Below, piece after piece: positions 7,818-16,878 of a stretch of DNA of 64,000 nucleotides. Position numbers and translations under genes: made by a program. The stretch is from Pandoraea sp. (GTDB lineage Bacteria > Pseudomonadota > Gammaproteobacteria > Burkholderiales > Burkholderiaceae): contig JARLJF010000056.1 in the NCBI GenBank assembly GCA_031291335.1, positions 1-64,000 on the forward strand. Reading direction: 5' to 3'. Positions within the stretch are counted from its first letter, which is position 1; every line of letters starts with the position of its first letter. The notes under the pieces are model-generated. The model was given only the letters and a program-made list of their open reading frames with translations, did not search any database and was not told where the DNA came from.

Positions 7818-9476
7818 TCAGCCGTTCGCCGGTTTGCCGTTGAGCTTCGATGCCAGTGCGAGCAACGTGCCGCTCACCGTCATCGACACGACACCCATCG
7901 CCATGCCCTGACCGATGGAGCCTTGCTCGAACTGACGCCACACGAAGATCGACACCGTCTGCACGCCGCTGGGGGCCAGCAGCAGCGACGTTACCAACTC
8001 GCGCGACGCGATGGCGAACACGATCATCAGCGACGCGCCGAGCGCAGGCATCACAAGCGGGAGCGTGATGCGGCGCAGTGCCACCCCGGCCGGCGCACCG
8101 TGCACGCGCGCGGCCGCTTCTAGCGAGGCGGCCGTCTGACGCAAGGCGGCGCTCGTGTAACGCACCGGGTACGGCAGCAGCAGACAGCTATACGACAGCA
8201 GAAGGATGCCCCACGTGTTGTACGGCGTGACCGGCCAGAACGGCAAATTCCACGCGAGGATCAGGCCGACGCCGACAACGATGCCCGGCAATGCGTGCGG
8301 CAGCAGCGAGAGTCCGTCGATCAGCACGCGCCCACGCATCGTCGACTTCACGACACACCACGCACACAGGAATCCCAGCACCCCTGTCACGAGCGACGTG
8401 CCCAACGCCAGCGACAGACTCGTCACCAATGCCTCGATGCCCTCGGCCCCCTGACCGACCAATGCCACGAAGTGCGCGGTCGTCAGGTTGGCGATCGACA
8501 GGCCGCCCGAGAGCGTGCCCGAGAACGCCGTCGCCAGAATCGAGAACAGCGGCGCGGCCGTGGCGAGCAGTGCGACCAGACCGAAGCCGCACAACGCGGG
8601 GACTTGCCAGCGTCCCAGCGCGCGCGGCGGCGAGGCAATCGGCTTGCCCGTCTGTGTCTCGAAGTCCTTGCCCGCCGCGAGCCGGTGCTGCAACACGAAC
8701 GCGAACAACGCGATCACCGCGAGCACGACCGACAGGATCGATGCGCCCGGCAGATCGATGGGCCAATCGGCAAAGCGGCCTTCGATCGACGTCACCAGCA
8801 CGGAGAAGCCGGCGCGCGCGCCGAGAGCCGCGGGGGCACCGAATTCCTCGATGGCCATCGTGAATGCGAGCAGCAGACTGGCCGCGAACGCCGGGAGCGC
8901 GAGCGGCAACGTCACACGGGCAAACGCCCGCCATGCCGATGCTCCGTGCACGCGCGCCACGTCGGCCAGACGCGAACCCGTGGTGGCCAGCGCGCGCGAG
9001 ACGGCGAAGTACACGACCGGGAAGATGTTGAGCGTCATCACGAAGACGAGGCCCGGCAGCGAGAACAGGAACTGCCCGGCATCCAGCCCGGTGAGCTGCT
9101 GGGCGTAACCGCCCGTTTGCAGCAACAGCATCCAGCCGAGTGCCGCGAGATACGGCGGCACGAGAAACGGCAGCAGGAAGCACAGATCCCAGAGCCGTGC
9201 GCCCGGTACATGAAACAGACCGCGTACCGCCCCCAGCGCGCCGCCGACAAGCGCCGTGCCCACCGCCACCGACAGTCCCAACCGCAAGGTGTTGGTCACC
9301 AGCGGCAACGTGCTGTCATGCGACAGCGTGGGCCAGACAGCGGCGAAGGGCGCAGCGAACGAGCCCTGCGCGAGGTGCGGAAAGACCGCCTGCAACAGTA
9401 CGAACGCGACCGGCAACGCCACCACGACGGCGAGGGCTGCAACCGTCGCCGCGGGGAGTAGTCGGAACGATTTCAC
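7818..9476 (-). CDS. ABC transporter permease, fused two-domain (Fe3+/phosphonate-type)
   Basis: A 552-residue inner-membrane protein made of two tandem binding-protein-dependent permease domains, about residues 50-270 and 330-540, with some twelve membrane segments. Each half carries the EAA-type loop that docks the ATPase: RLADVARVHGASAWRAF in the first and SLEAAARVHGAPAGVAL in the second, each followed by LPL-PA. Fused permeases of this kind are typical of the FbpB/SfuB/AfuB group. It is the last gene of the operon, 2 bp after the binding-protein gene. The family alone does not settle the substrate. Confidence 0.88.
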   Translation of the reverse strand: MKSFRLLPAATVAALAVVVALPVAFVLLQAVFPHLAQGSFAAPFAAVWPTLSHDSTLPLVTNTLRLGLSVAVGTALVGGALGAVRGLFHVPGARLWDLCFLLPFLVPPYLAALGWMLLLQTGGYAQQLTGLDAGQFLFSLPGLVFVMTLNIFPVVYFAVSRALATTGSRLADVARVHGASAWRAFARVTLPLALPAFAASLLLAFTMAIEEFGAPAALGARAGFSVLVTSIEGRFADWPIDLPGASILSVVLAVIALFAFVLQHRLAAGKDFETQTGKPIASPPRALGRWQVPALCGFGLVALLATAAPLFSILATAFSGTLSGGLSIANLTTAHFVALVGQGAEGIEALVTSLSLALGTSLVTGVLGFLCAWCVVKSTMRGRVLIDGLSLLPHALPGIVVGVGLILAWNLPFWPVTPYNTWGILLLSYSCLLLPYPVRYTSAALRQTAASLEAAARVHGAPAGVALRRITLPLVMPALGASLMIVFAIASRELVTSLLLAPSGVQTVSIFVWRQFEQGSIGQGMAMGVVSMTVSGTLLALASKLNGKPANG

Positions 9477-9478
9477 CG

Positions 9479-10450
9479 TCAGTGCTGGCCGTTGAGTTTG
9501 GCGAAACGTGCCAGGACTTCGGCGCGCGAAGCGCTCGACGATTGGGCGTCACCTTGCGGCAGCAGGCGCAGATCCTTGAACGAGGCGCGCTTGATCGCGA
9601 TGTCTTCGCGAGCCGGAATCAGCCACGCTTCGGCCACCATCTGCTGACCTTCTTCCGACAGCACGTAATCGATGAACTGACGCGCTTCGTTCTGCTGCTT
9701 CGAGGTGTTCAGGATCATCATCGGGCGCGGTGCGATGACCGTGCCGCTGGTCGGGAAGATCACCTTCACCGCTTCGCCGTTTGCCGCTGCGGCGTAGGCG
9801 ACGTAATCGACAGCGCCGAACACGGCAGCCTTCGCGCCTTGCAGCACCGGGTTGAGGGCCTGGGCATTCGGGCCCGAGACGACCATGCCGTTGTGCTTGA
9901 GATCGTCGAAGAGCTTCCACGCTTCGCCGCCCAGACGGGCTTGCAGGCCCAGCAACAGATCCGCCGACGCGCCCGAGAGTGCCGGGTCCGGCATCGTCAC
10001 GAGATTGCGATATGCGGGCTTGGTCAGATCGCGCCAGTCATGCGGTTCGGGCGTGCCTGACTTGGCGTTCCAGACGATGCCCAGCGCGGAGAGACCCTGT
10101 GCGACGTAGTGCGACGTCTTGAACGGGGCCGGCACGCGTGCGGCGTTGGTGCTCTGCAAAGGTGCGAGCCAGCCGCGCTTCTCGAGATCCTGCGCGGTGT
10201 CCCACGAGGCGGAGATGAGAACGTCGGCACGCGGGTTGGCCTGTTCCGCCTCGATACGTGCCATCACCTTGCCGGTCGTGGCTTGAAATACATCGACTTT
10301 GATGCCGGTCTTCTTCTCGAAACCTGCAGCGAGCTTCTTGCTGAGGTTGCCGGGGCCGGCGGTATAGACGGTCAGCGCATGCGCGTGTTGTACGCCAACG
10401 CTTGCAGCAAAGGCCATGGTGAGTGTCGCGATAATTTTGCGGTGAAGCAT
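9479..10450 (-). CDS. Periplasmic ABC substrate-binding protein (FbpA/AEP-type)
   Basis: A 323-residue protein with a signal peptide (cleavage likely after HAHA, about residue 25) and the class II binding-protein fold of the Fe3+/2-aminoethylphosphonate cluster. It begins with the family strand LTVYTAGP and the segment NPRADVLISAS. The adjacent double tyrosine that binds iron in FbpA is not seen; the corresponding region reads AVDYVAYAAA. Iron is therefore not supported, and a phosphonate or other small anion is possible. It lies 6 bp after the ATPase gene and 2 bp before the permease gene. Confidence 0.85.
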   Translation of the reverse strand: MLHRKIIATLTMAFAASVGVQHAHALTVYTAGPGNLSKKLAAGFEKKTGIKVDVFQATTGKVMARIEAEQANPRADVLISASWDTAQDLEKRGWLAPLQSTNAARVPAPFKTSHYVAQGLSALGIVWNAKSGTPEPHDWRDLTKPAYRNLVTMPDPALSGASADLLLGLQARLGGEAWKLFDDLKHNGMVVSGPNAQALNPVLQGAKAAVFGAVDYVAYAAAANGEAVKVIFPTSGTVIAPRPMMILNTSKQQNEARQFIDYVLSEEGQQMVAEAWLIPAREDIAIKRASFKDLRLLPQGDAQSSSASRAEVLARFAKLNGQH

Positions 10451-10456
10451 TATGGG

Positions 10457-11170
10457 CTACCTCGTAATACGTTTGTCAACGCGCCCGTGGGCGAGGATCA
10501 CGATCTGGTCGGCCAGCGCCTCGGCTTCGTCGCGGTCATGTGTGACATAGACGGCGGTGGTGCCAAGACGCGAGAGCAGCGCCCCGATATCGGTGCACAA
10601 ACGTGTGCGCAGATCGCGGTCGAGGTTGGATAGCGGTTCGTCGAACAGCAGCAGACGTGGAGCCGAGACGATGGCGCGCGCGAGCGCAACGCGTTGCTGC
10701 TGGCCGCCGGAGAGTGCCTGCGGCCGGCGCGAGCCGAGACCGGCCAGGCCGACGAGCGAGAGCGCTTCTTCGACACGTTCGCCACGCTCGGCGCGCTTGA
10801 TACCGCGCATCTCGAGCGGGAACGCCACGTTCGCGGCCACGCTCATGTGCGGCCACAGCGCGTAGTCCTGGAACACCATGCCGAGCGAACGACGCTCGGG
10901 CGCGTGGCAGACGCTGTCGCTCGCAACAACCGTGTCGTCGAAACGGATTTCGCCCCCAGTGGGGGCGAGCAGGCCGGCGAGCAGTTTGAGCAGGGTGCTC
11001 TTGCCGCAGCCCGAGGGGCCGAGCAGGGCGGTCGTGGTGCCGGCCGGGACATCGATATCGATGCCGTCGAGCACGCGCGTTGCACCGAAAGTCTGGTGCA
11101 ACGCGCGCAGCGACACGGACACGCCCGACAGCGATGTGCCACCATGCGAAGCGCGAGTGTCGCTCGTCAT
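10457..11170 (-). CDS. ABC transporter ATP-binding protein (FbpC/PotA-type)
   Basis: A 237-residue nucleotide-binding subunit. The Walker A motif is GPSGCGKST, the Q-loop is in VFQDYALWPH, the signature is LSGGQQQRVALARA, and Walker B is LLLFDEPLSNLD with the switch histidine in VTHDRDEA. It is shorter than FbpC/PotA proteins that carry a C-terminal TOBE domain, which is missing here. Its ATG overlaps the porin stop codon by one base (TGATG), so the porin and transporter are one transcription unit and probably translationally coupled. Confidence 0.9.
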   Translation of the reverse strand: MTSDTRASHGGTSLSGVSVSLRALHQTFGATRVLDGIDIDVPAGTTTALLGPSGCGKSTLLKLLAGLLAPTGGEIRFDDTVVASDSVCHAPERRSLGMVFQDYALWPHMSVAANVAFPLEMRGIKRAERGERVEEALSLVGLAGLGSRRPQALSGGQQQRVALARAIVSAPRLLLFDEPLSNLDRDLRTRLCTDIGALLSRLGTTAVYVTHDRDEAEALADQIVILAHGRVDKRITR

Positions 11171-12300
11171 CAGAACGTGTGCTTGATACCGGCCATCGTA
11201 CCGAACTGGTTCTTGCCGGCGACCACGTTGGTGCCGAAACCGTTCAGACCGAGGTCGGACCCGTTGCGGTTCACGACATAGCCGAGGTTGACGTAGACGT
11301 CGGTACGCTTCGAGAAGCTGTAGTCGGCGCTGACCTGGAACGACAGCGGATCACGGTTCGTACCGTAGAAGTCCTGGTACATCGCCGTGGCCGACAGGTC
11401 GAGTGCCGGCGTGGCGTGCCACGTGGTACCCAGCCAGTAATAGCTCGAGGCTTCCACCGGGCTCTTGTTCAGGGCCGAGAGGTGGATCGCCTTGGCGTTC
11501 AGGTAGCGATAACCCACATACAGATCGACGCTTTGCAGCGAGTACTGCACAGCCGCGGCGATGCGACGATCCACGTTACCTTCAAAACCACCGACCTTCG
11601 AGGTCAGGGCCGCATTGGGCAGCGTGGAGCCGCCGTTCTTCTGGTCGTAGGCGATCACGAACGACAGCGGGCCGTTGGCGTAGCGCACGCCGGCGTCGAT
11701 GACTTGCGCGCGACGGTTGTCGCCCGGCGTGGCGCTGCCGAAGCTCACGTCGTCGTAGCCCTTCGAGTACTGGACCATGCCTTCGAACGCACCGAGCTTG
11801 GCCGTATAGCGAAGGCTATTGTCCAGACGATCGGAGAACGCCGTGTCCTGCATCTTGATGGCGTACACGGCGTTGTTGAGCGGGTTGAACTTGCTCACCC
11901 AGTCAAGGAACACACCGCCCTGACGGCCGATCGTGAAGGTGCCGAACGAATTGTTCGACAAGCCGACATAGGCCAGACGACCGAACTCGCGGCCGCCCTG
12001 GAGCGATTGACCGTTACCGAGGTTGAAGCCGTTTTCCAGCAGGAACAGGGCCTTGTTGCCACCGCCGAGGTCTTCGGTGCCCTTGATGCCCCAGCGCGAA
12101 CCGGCGAGGTTGCCCGAGGTGACACGAGTCAGGTTGACGGTGTTGCCGGCGGCGTTCTTGTCGGCGTTGGTGAGGAATTCGACGCCCGAGTCGATCAGCC
12201 CGTAGAGCTGAACGTTTGACTGGGCCAGAGCGGGCATGGGCAGGCAGCTGGCGAACGCCAGGCAGCACCCGGCCGCCGCGATGCGGAGGTTGGGTTTCAT
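11170..12300 (-). CDS. Outer-membrane porin (Gram-negative porin family, OmpC-like)
   Basis: A 376-residue porin with a signal peptide (MKPNLRIAAAGCCLAFASCL..., cleavage likely after ALAQ or ALA) and the Burkholderiales porin opening SNVQLYGLIDSGVEFL. Alternating polar/hydrophobic strands and a terminal aromatic residue (KHTF) are typical of a trimeric 16-strand barrel. GAGG precedes the ATG at 12300. It is the first gene of the operon and overlaps the ABC ATPase gene by one base. Porins are usually monocistronic, so this layout suggests dedicated outer-membrane entry for the transporter's substrate. Confidence 0.93.
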   Translation of the reverse strand: MKPNLRIAAAGCCLAFASCLPMPALAQSNVQLYGLIDSGVEFLTNADKNAAGNTVNLTRVTSGNLAGSRWGIKGTEDLGGGNKALFLLENGFNLGNGQSLQGGREFGRLAYVGLSNNSFGTFTIGRQGGVFLDWVSKFNPLNNAVYAIKMQDTAFSDRLDNSLRYTAKLGAFEGMVQYSKGYDDVSFGSATPGDNRRAQVIDAGVRYANGPLSFVIAYDQKNGGSTLPNAALTSKVGGFEGNVDRRIAAAVQYSLQSVDLYVGYRYLNAKAIHLSALNKSPVEASSYYWLGTTWHATPALDLSATAMYQDFYGTNRDPLSFQVSADYSFSKRTDVYVNLGYVVNRNGSDLGLNGFGTNVVAGKNQFGTMAGIKHTF

Positions 12301-12403
12301 TACAAGGTCCTCTTTGGGATTAAATTGAGCCGCCAATGTAAGCGGCCAACATGTCGCGAACATGACAATCCATCGTCATCCAAAAAGAGACACTGCAATG
12401 CAA

Positions 12404-12430
12404 ACGGCCGGCGAATCGCTCGCCGGCCGT
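12404..12430 (-). terminator. Hairpin downstream of the rstB-like gene
   Basis: An 11-bp perfect stem, ACGGCCGGCGA (12404-12414) against TCGCCGGCCGT (12420-12430), with a 5-nt loop. On the minus strand it is followed by TTTGCATTGC rather than a clean T-run, so it is a probable but weak terminator for the two-component operon. Confidence 0.55.
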
Positions 12431-12495
12431 GGGTTTGGGGTAAGAACGCGCTCGGAGGCGCGTTGCTGGATTGACTCGGGCGATGGGCGCGGCGA

Positions 12496-13797
12496 TCAGC
12501 CCACGGAGGTGCCGGGAAGCGTGATGGTGAAGCGCGCGCCGCCGAGCGGAGACGTGTCGACGCCAACGTGTCCGCCATGCAGCAGTGCGATGCGTCGCAC
12601 GATGGCCAGTCCCAGACCGAAGCCGCCCGTGGCGCGGTTGCGGCTGCTGTCGAGTCGGTGGAAGGGCTCGAAGATGCGTGCGCGCTCCGAGGCCGGCACG
12701 CCCTCGCCGTCATCATCGACATAGATCATGATGTTGCCGCCTTCGCTGGTTTTCGCGCCGCAGACGATGCGACGGGAGGTATGCCGTATCGCATTGTTGA
12801 GCAGATTTTGCACGGCACGCGCGAGTAGCTTGGGCTCGACTTCGACGCAATCGGCGCCGGGTTCGGCGGCGATATCGAGCGCAATCGAGCGTGCCGCCAG
12901 CGCTTCGGTGCAATTGGCCGCGAGGCTGTCGAACATCAGTCGTAGCGAGACGGCGTGCCGGGTCGGCGGCGCAGCGATCTGGTCCAGACGCGCCAGCGAC
13001 AGCAGTTCGGTGACCAGTTCGTCGAGTTCGCGGATGTCGCCTTTGAGGGCGTTGATGCGCTCGTCGGCGTCGGGTTCATGGCGGCGCTGCTGAAGAATTT
13101 CCAGTCCGAAGTCGAGGCGCGCGATCGGCGTGCGCAACTCGTGCGATACCGCGTTGATCATGTCTTTCTGCGCCTTGATGGAGCGTTCGATGCGCTCGGC
13201 CATCGTGTTGAATACGCGCACGAGCGCCGTCAGGTTGGAGAAGCGAGAGACTTTCGCTCGTGAGTTGAAGTCGCCCTCCCCGAACCGGACCGCCGCGCGA
13301 TTGAGCGACTGCAAGTCGGTCCAATACCATCGTACCCAGGTCAGCACCGCGATCAACATGAGCGCGGCGAGCAACGCGTAGGCGAGGTAATTGATCTGCT
13401 TCAGACTCAGGTCGGTGCCGCTTTCATACGAGAGCACCCAGTCGGAGTTGCGCAGCCGCACCGCGACGTGATCGCCCTCGGTATCGTTCACGATGGGCAG
13501 CCCGGCTTCTAGCTCCGGGCGCACGTATTCCCGCTCGAGCTTGAAGCCCTTGAGCGGCACGATCTCCATCTTGTCCTTGCCCTTGCTCTGGAATTCGGCA
13601 ATGAACTCGGGCCACTTCGATTCGGGAATCTTCGCGAGCGACTCGTTGATGAGCCACACATACGCGCCCAACTGGGTCTGCGTGGAGCGGTTCATGAGGT
13701 CGTAGAACAGGTACCCGAAGGTGTGCTGGATGAGGAGAATCGCAGCGGCAAGCGAGATGCCGACCAGCAGATACAACTTGAAAAGAACGCGAAACAT
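12496..13797 (-). CDS. rstB: Sensor histidine kinase, RstB-like
   Basis: A 433-residue membrane kinase, exactly the length of E. coli RstB and with the same layout. A first membrane segment is at about 7-27, a periplasmic sensor region at about 28-137, and a second membrane segment at 137-157. HAMP follows, then the H-box AVSHELRTPIARL (phospho-His 219), and an ATPase domain with the N-box NLLNNAIRH and G-boxes DDGEGVP and GGFGLGLAIV. The C-terminus LGGARFTITLP also mirrors RstB. It begins 3 bp after the regulator gene. The signal is unknown. Confidence 0.85.
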   Translation of the reverse strand: MFRVLFKLYLLVGISLAAAILLIQHTFGYLFYDLMNRSTQTQLGAYVWLINESLAKIPESKWPEFIAEFQSKGKDKMEIVPLKGFKLEREYVRPELEAGLPIVNDTEGDHVAVRLRNSDWVLSYESGTDLSLKQINYLAYALLAALMLIAVLTWVRWYWTDLQSLNRAAVRFGEGDFNSRAKVSRFSNLTALVRVFNTMAERIERSIKAQKDMINAVSHELRTPIARLDFGLEILQQRRHEPDADERINALKGDIRELDELVTELLSLARLDQIAAPPTRHAVSLRLMFDSLAANCTEALAARSIALDIAAEPGADCVEVEPKLLARAVQNLLNNAIRHTSRRIVCGAKTSEGGNIMIYVDDDGEGVPASERARIFEPFHRLDSSRNRATGGFGLGLAIVRRIALLHGGHVGVDTSPLGGARFTITLPGTSVG

Positions 13798-13800
13798 GGC

Positions 13801-14505
13801 TCAGCTCTCCCAGGCCGACGGGCTGAACAGATAGCCACGTCCCCAGACGGTTTTGATACGTTGCGGTTCACCGTCGGTGTCTTCGAAGCGCTTGCGCAAC
13901 CGGTAAATGCCGACGTCGACCGTGCGGTCGATGCCATCGAATTCGATGCCGCGCAACTGTTGCAGGATCTCGTCGCGCGTGACCACACGCCCGGCGCCAC
14001 GCGCGAGAATCAGCAGCAGGCTGAATTCGTTGGACTTCAGTTCGACAGGCGCGCCGCGCCAGAACACCATGCGATCGCGCGGCACGATGCGCAACAGCCC
14101 GAACGCCAGCCCGTCGTCGCCCTCGACTTCCACTTCGGCGAGCGGCACGGCGCGACGCAGCAACGCGCGCAGACGCGCGAGCAGCAAGCGTGGCTCGACC
14201 GGCTTTACCACGTAGTCGTCGGCGCCGACTTCCAAACCCGCAACCTGATCGTAAGTGTCCTCACGCGCGGTGAGGATGAGGATCGGCGTGGCGCTCACGG
14301 CGCGCAACTGGCGGCAGATCTCCATGCCGTCCATGCCGGGCAGCATCAGATCGAGCACCACGATGTCTGGTGAGAATGCGCGGAAGCGTTCCAAAGCGCG
14401 CGCGCCATTGGCAACAACCGATACTTCGAAGCGATAGGCGTGCAGATATTCCGTGACAAGCGCGGCCAGGCGCGCATCGTCTTCGACCAGCAAGACACGG
14501 TACAT
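13801..14505 (-). CDS. rstA: OmpR-family response regulator, RstA-like
   Basis: A 234-residue regulator: a receiver domain with the acidic pair ED (8-9), phospho-acceptor Asp52 in VVLDLMLPG, a conserved Thr in ILTARED and Lys in VVKPVEP, then a winged-helix DNA-binding domain. The C-terminus reads RIKTVWGRGYLFSP and ends SAWES, very close to the RstA ending (KGYLFAP, AWE), and LRGIEFDGIDRTVDV is also RstA-like. AGGAAAGGAA lies before the ATG at 14505; the longer upstream frame has no such site. It is divergent from mipA, a plausible target. Confidence 0.87.
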   Translation of the reverse strand: MYRVLLVEDDARLAALVTEYLHAYRFEVSVVANGARALERFRAFSPDIVVLDLMLPGMDGMEICRQLRAVSATPILILTAREDTYDQVAGLEVGADDYVVKPVEPRLLLARLRALLRRAVPLAEVEVEGDDGLAFGLLRIVPRDRMVFWRGAPVELKSNEFSLLLILARGAGRVVTRDEILQQLRGIEFDGIDRTVDVGIYRLRKRFEDTDGEPQRIKTVWGRGYLFSPSAWES

Positions 14506-14758
14506 GGCCGTATTCCTTTCCTGTTGTGCTGTGCCGCGCAAGTTTGGCGGCACTCCCGTGAAGCGCATTCTACTGCCCCGGAGCCCCACCGGGCGGGCGT
14601 TTCAAACCTGCGAACAAATGAAAACATTTGTTCACAACTCTCCTAAATCAGGTAACAGCCACGCGGGCGCTTCACGCCTACCATGCGTTCACCTTGCGAT
14701 CCATCCGCAGTTCGCAATTTCCTGACAACAGAACCGCCTCGTATCTTGTAGGAGTGCC

Positions 14759-15646
14759 ATGAAAAGTCGCAACCCCCGCCACACGCACAACACCCGCCAG
14801 AATCGCCGTCTTCCCCGTCTTGCGGTAGCAAGCGCCGCGGGGCTGCTGCTGGCCTGTGCGGCCTCGCATGCCTTTGCGGTCGAGCCCGCCAGGTACAGCG
14901 GCATTCAGCCGGACCAGAGCCTGCCGTCGCAGACGCCGGAGAGCGGCTACGAATTCACGATTGGTGGCGGTGTCGGTGTCTCTCCGCGTTACATGGGTAG
15001 CGACGAGTATCGTGCCACGCCCGCCCTCAACCTCGCGCTGCAAACGCCCTATGGCGTGTTCGTCGGCCTGAGCGGTATCGGTTATCGACTCTCGTTGCCG
15101 GCCGGTTTCTTCCTGTCGGCCGCGCTCTCGTACGACGGTGGGCGAAAGGACAGAGCCAAGGGGCTCGACTCCGGCTCGGACAAGTTGCGCGGCATGGGCG
15201 ACATCAAGGGGTCTGTGTTCACCACGTTGCAGGCCGGTTACGCCATCGGCGATCTGGCCGTCGTGAGCGTAGCGACGGATGTTCCGCTGACCAATCGCGA
15301 TCGCGGCAACGTCTATCGCTTCGCCGTGGACAGCGTGCTCTTCAAGTCGGCCAGCGACTCGGTCGGGGTGGGCGCGACGGCGCACTTTGCGAGCGGCAAA
15401 TACGCGCAGACCTATTTCGGGGTGACGGCGAACCAGAGCCTGAATTCGGGCTATCGCCAGTACGCGGTGGGCGGCGGCCTTTACGGCGTCAGCCTGACGG
15501 CGAACTGGACGCACAAGTTCACCAAACACTGGAGCACCACGGTGGCCGGCGGCGTCATGCGCTACACGGGCAATGCGTCGAAGAGCCCCATCGTATTCAA
15601 CAAGACCAACTATCAGGTCGCTGCAACGCTCGACTACACGTTCTGA
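14759..15646 (+). CDS. mipA: MipA/OmpV-family outer-membrane protein
   Basis: A 295-residue protein with a basic N-terminus and a signal peptide ending near SHAFA (about residue 40). It is followed by an MipA/OmpV beta-barrel: the opening YEFTIGGGVGVSPRYMGSDEY is the family hallmark, and it ends in the aromatic LDYTF. In E. coli MipA links murein hydrolases and synthases; OmpV members are barrel proteins of uncertain role. AGGAG lies 6 bp before the ATG. It is divergently transcribed from the RstA-like regulator across a region of about 250 bp. Confidence 0.92.
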   Translation: MKSRNPRHTHNTRQNRRLPRLAVASAAGLLLACAASHAFAVEPARYSGIQPDQSLPSQTPESGYEFTIGGGVGVSPRYMGSDEYRATPALNLALQTPYGVFVGLSGIGYRLSLPAGFFLSAALSYDGGRKDRAKGLDSGSDKLRGMGDIKGSVFTTLQAGYAIGDLAVVSVATDVPLTNRDRGNVYRFAVDSVLFKSASDSVGVGATAHFASGKYAQTYFGVTANQSLNSGYRQYAVGGGLYGVSLTANWTHKFTKHWSTTVAGGVMRYTGNASKSPIVFNKTNYQVAATLDYTF

Positions 15647-15686
15647 CGAACGCGTTGCAGTTCTGTTTTTCTGCGAGGCCATTGCC

Positions 15687-16793
15687 ATGCGAATTCTCGT
15701 CACCGGCAGTACCGGTTTTGTGGGCGGCGCCGTTGTCGCCCAGCTTCTCAAGGATGGTTTCGCGCCGTCGTTGTTGCTTCTCGTTCGGGCGCGTACCAGC
15801 AGCGATGGTCTCGCCCGCGTGCGTGCCGCGATGGATCGTTTTCGGGTCGCGCCGGTCCACCGGCTGGCGCTCACCGAAGCCAACATCGTGTGCGGCGACC
15901 TTGCGCAGCCGGTGTCGTTCGAAGACGATCCGCGCATGCGCAGCGTCACGCATGTCATCCACGCGGGGGCGATCGCGACCTTCTCCGCGCACCCTCAACT
16001 CGACGCGGTCAATGTGACCGGCACGCTGGCGCTCGCACGTGCGGTCGCCGCGTCGCCGGTGCTCGAGCGCTTCGTGCACGTTGGCACAGCCATGGCGTGC
16101 GGCGATTCGCTCTCGGGGCTCGTGCGCGAATCGCACGATCTGGCGTTTTCGGACCATCAGGTCGTGCCTTACACGGCATCGAAAGCCGAAGCCGAGCGAC
16201 GCTTGCGCAGCGAGTGGCCGGGCTTGCCGCTGGTGATTGCGCGACCCTCCATCGTCGTGGGTCATACGCGCCTCGGTTGCGAGCCCTCCGGCAGCATCTT
16301 CTGGATGTTCCGCATGGTGCAGTTGCTCGGTGCGTTCACGTGCGGTCTCGACGATCGGCTCGATGTGGTGCCTGTCGATTTCTGCGCCGACGCGCTGATC
16401 GATCTCGCGTTCCTGCCGCACTTGCGACACGACCTGTATCACGTGTCGGCCGGGGAGGGCAGCGCGCGCACGATTCGCCAGATCGAGGCGGCGCTTGCGA
16501 AGGCGCGCGGCGTCGCGCCGCTGGGCGAGCGTTTTCGTCACATCGGGGAGGCCGAGATTGCGCGCCTGACGCCTGCGCTGGCGCATCAGTTGGGGCATGG
16601 CAATAGTCGTCTGATGGCCAAGGCGTTGCGTCGATACGGTGCGTTCGCGGCGCTCGATTATGTGTTCGACAACCGTCGTCTGCTGTCTGAAGGAACGCCT
16701 CCGCCGCCGCCCGTCACTGATTATCTGGAGGTTTGCGTGCGTTCTTCGGAAGCGACTTCAGTCGCAGAACAAATGGCATGGGATTTCAAATGA
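15687..16793 (+). CDS. Extended SDR / thioester-reductase-like NAD(P)-dependent protein
   Basis: A 368-residue Rossmann-fold protein. The dinucleotide-binding motif GSTGFVGGAV is at residues 7-16, and the catalytic pair of extended SDRs is present in YTASKAEAE. The pattern HVIHAGA and the segment DVVPVDFCADALIDLA match the Male-sterility/thioester-reductase (NAD_binding_4) group, which reduces acyl thioesters, or related epimerases. No carrier or adenylation domain is attached, so the substrate is unknown. The ATG at 15687 sits where the NAD-binding strand starts. It may be cotranscribed with mipA (40 bp gap). Confidence 0.8.
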   Translation: MRILVTGSTGFVGGAVVAQLLKDGFAPSLLLLVRARTSSDGLARVRAAMDRFRVAPVHRLALTEANIVCGDLAQPVSFEDDPRMRSVTHVIHAGAIATFSAHPQLDAVNVTGTLALARAVAASPVLERFVHVGTAMACGDSLSGLVRESHDLAFSDHQVVPYTASKAEAERRLRSEWPGLPLVIARPSIVVGHTRLGCEPSGSIFWMFRMVQLLGAFTCGLDDRLDVVPVDFCADALIDLAFLPHLRHDLYHVSAGEGSARTIRQIEAALAKARGVAPLGERFRHIGEAEIARLTPALAHQLGHGNSRLMAKALRRYGAFAALDYVFDNRRLLSEGTPPPPPVTDYLEVCVRSSEATSVAEQMAWDFK

Positions 16794-16878
16794 GGCGGTA
16801 GGAGACCGGCCTGACGCGTCGGTTCGGCGCGTGTTGCGACGAGTGCCGTGCGGCGTACGATGGGGTCGCTGTCGCGTG

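Noticed and set aside
7818-10450. Ferric iron transporter FbpABC as a firm call
   Set aside because: The binding protein lacks the adjacent iron-binding tyrosines and the ATPase lacks the C-terminal domain, so only the family level is supported.
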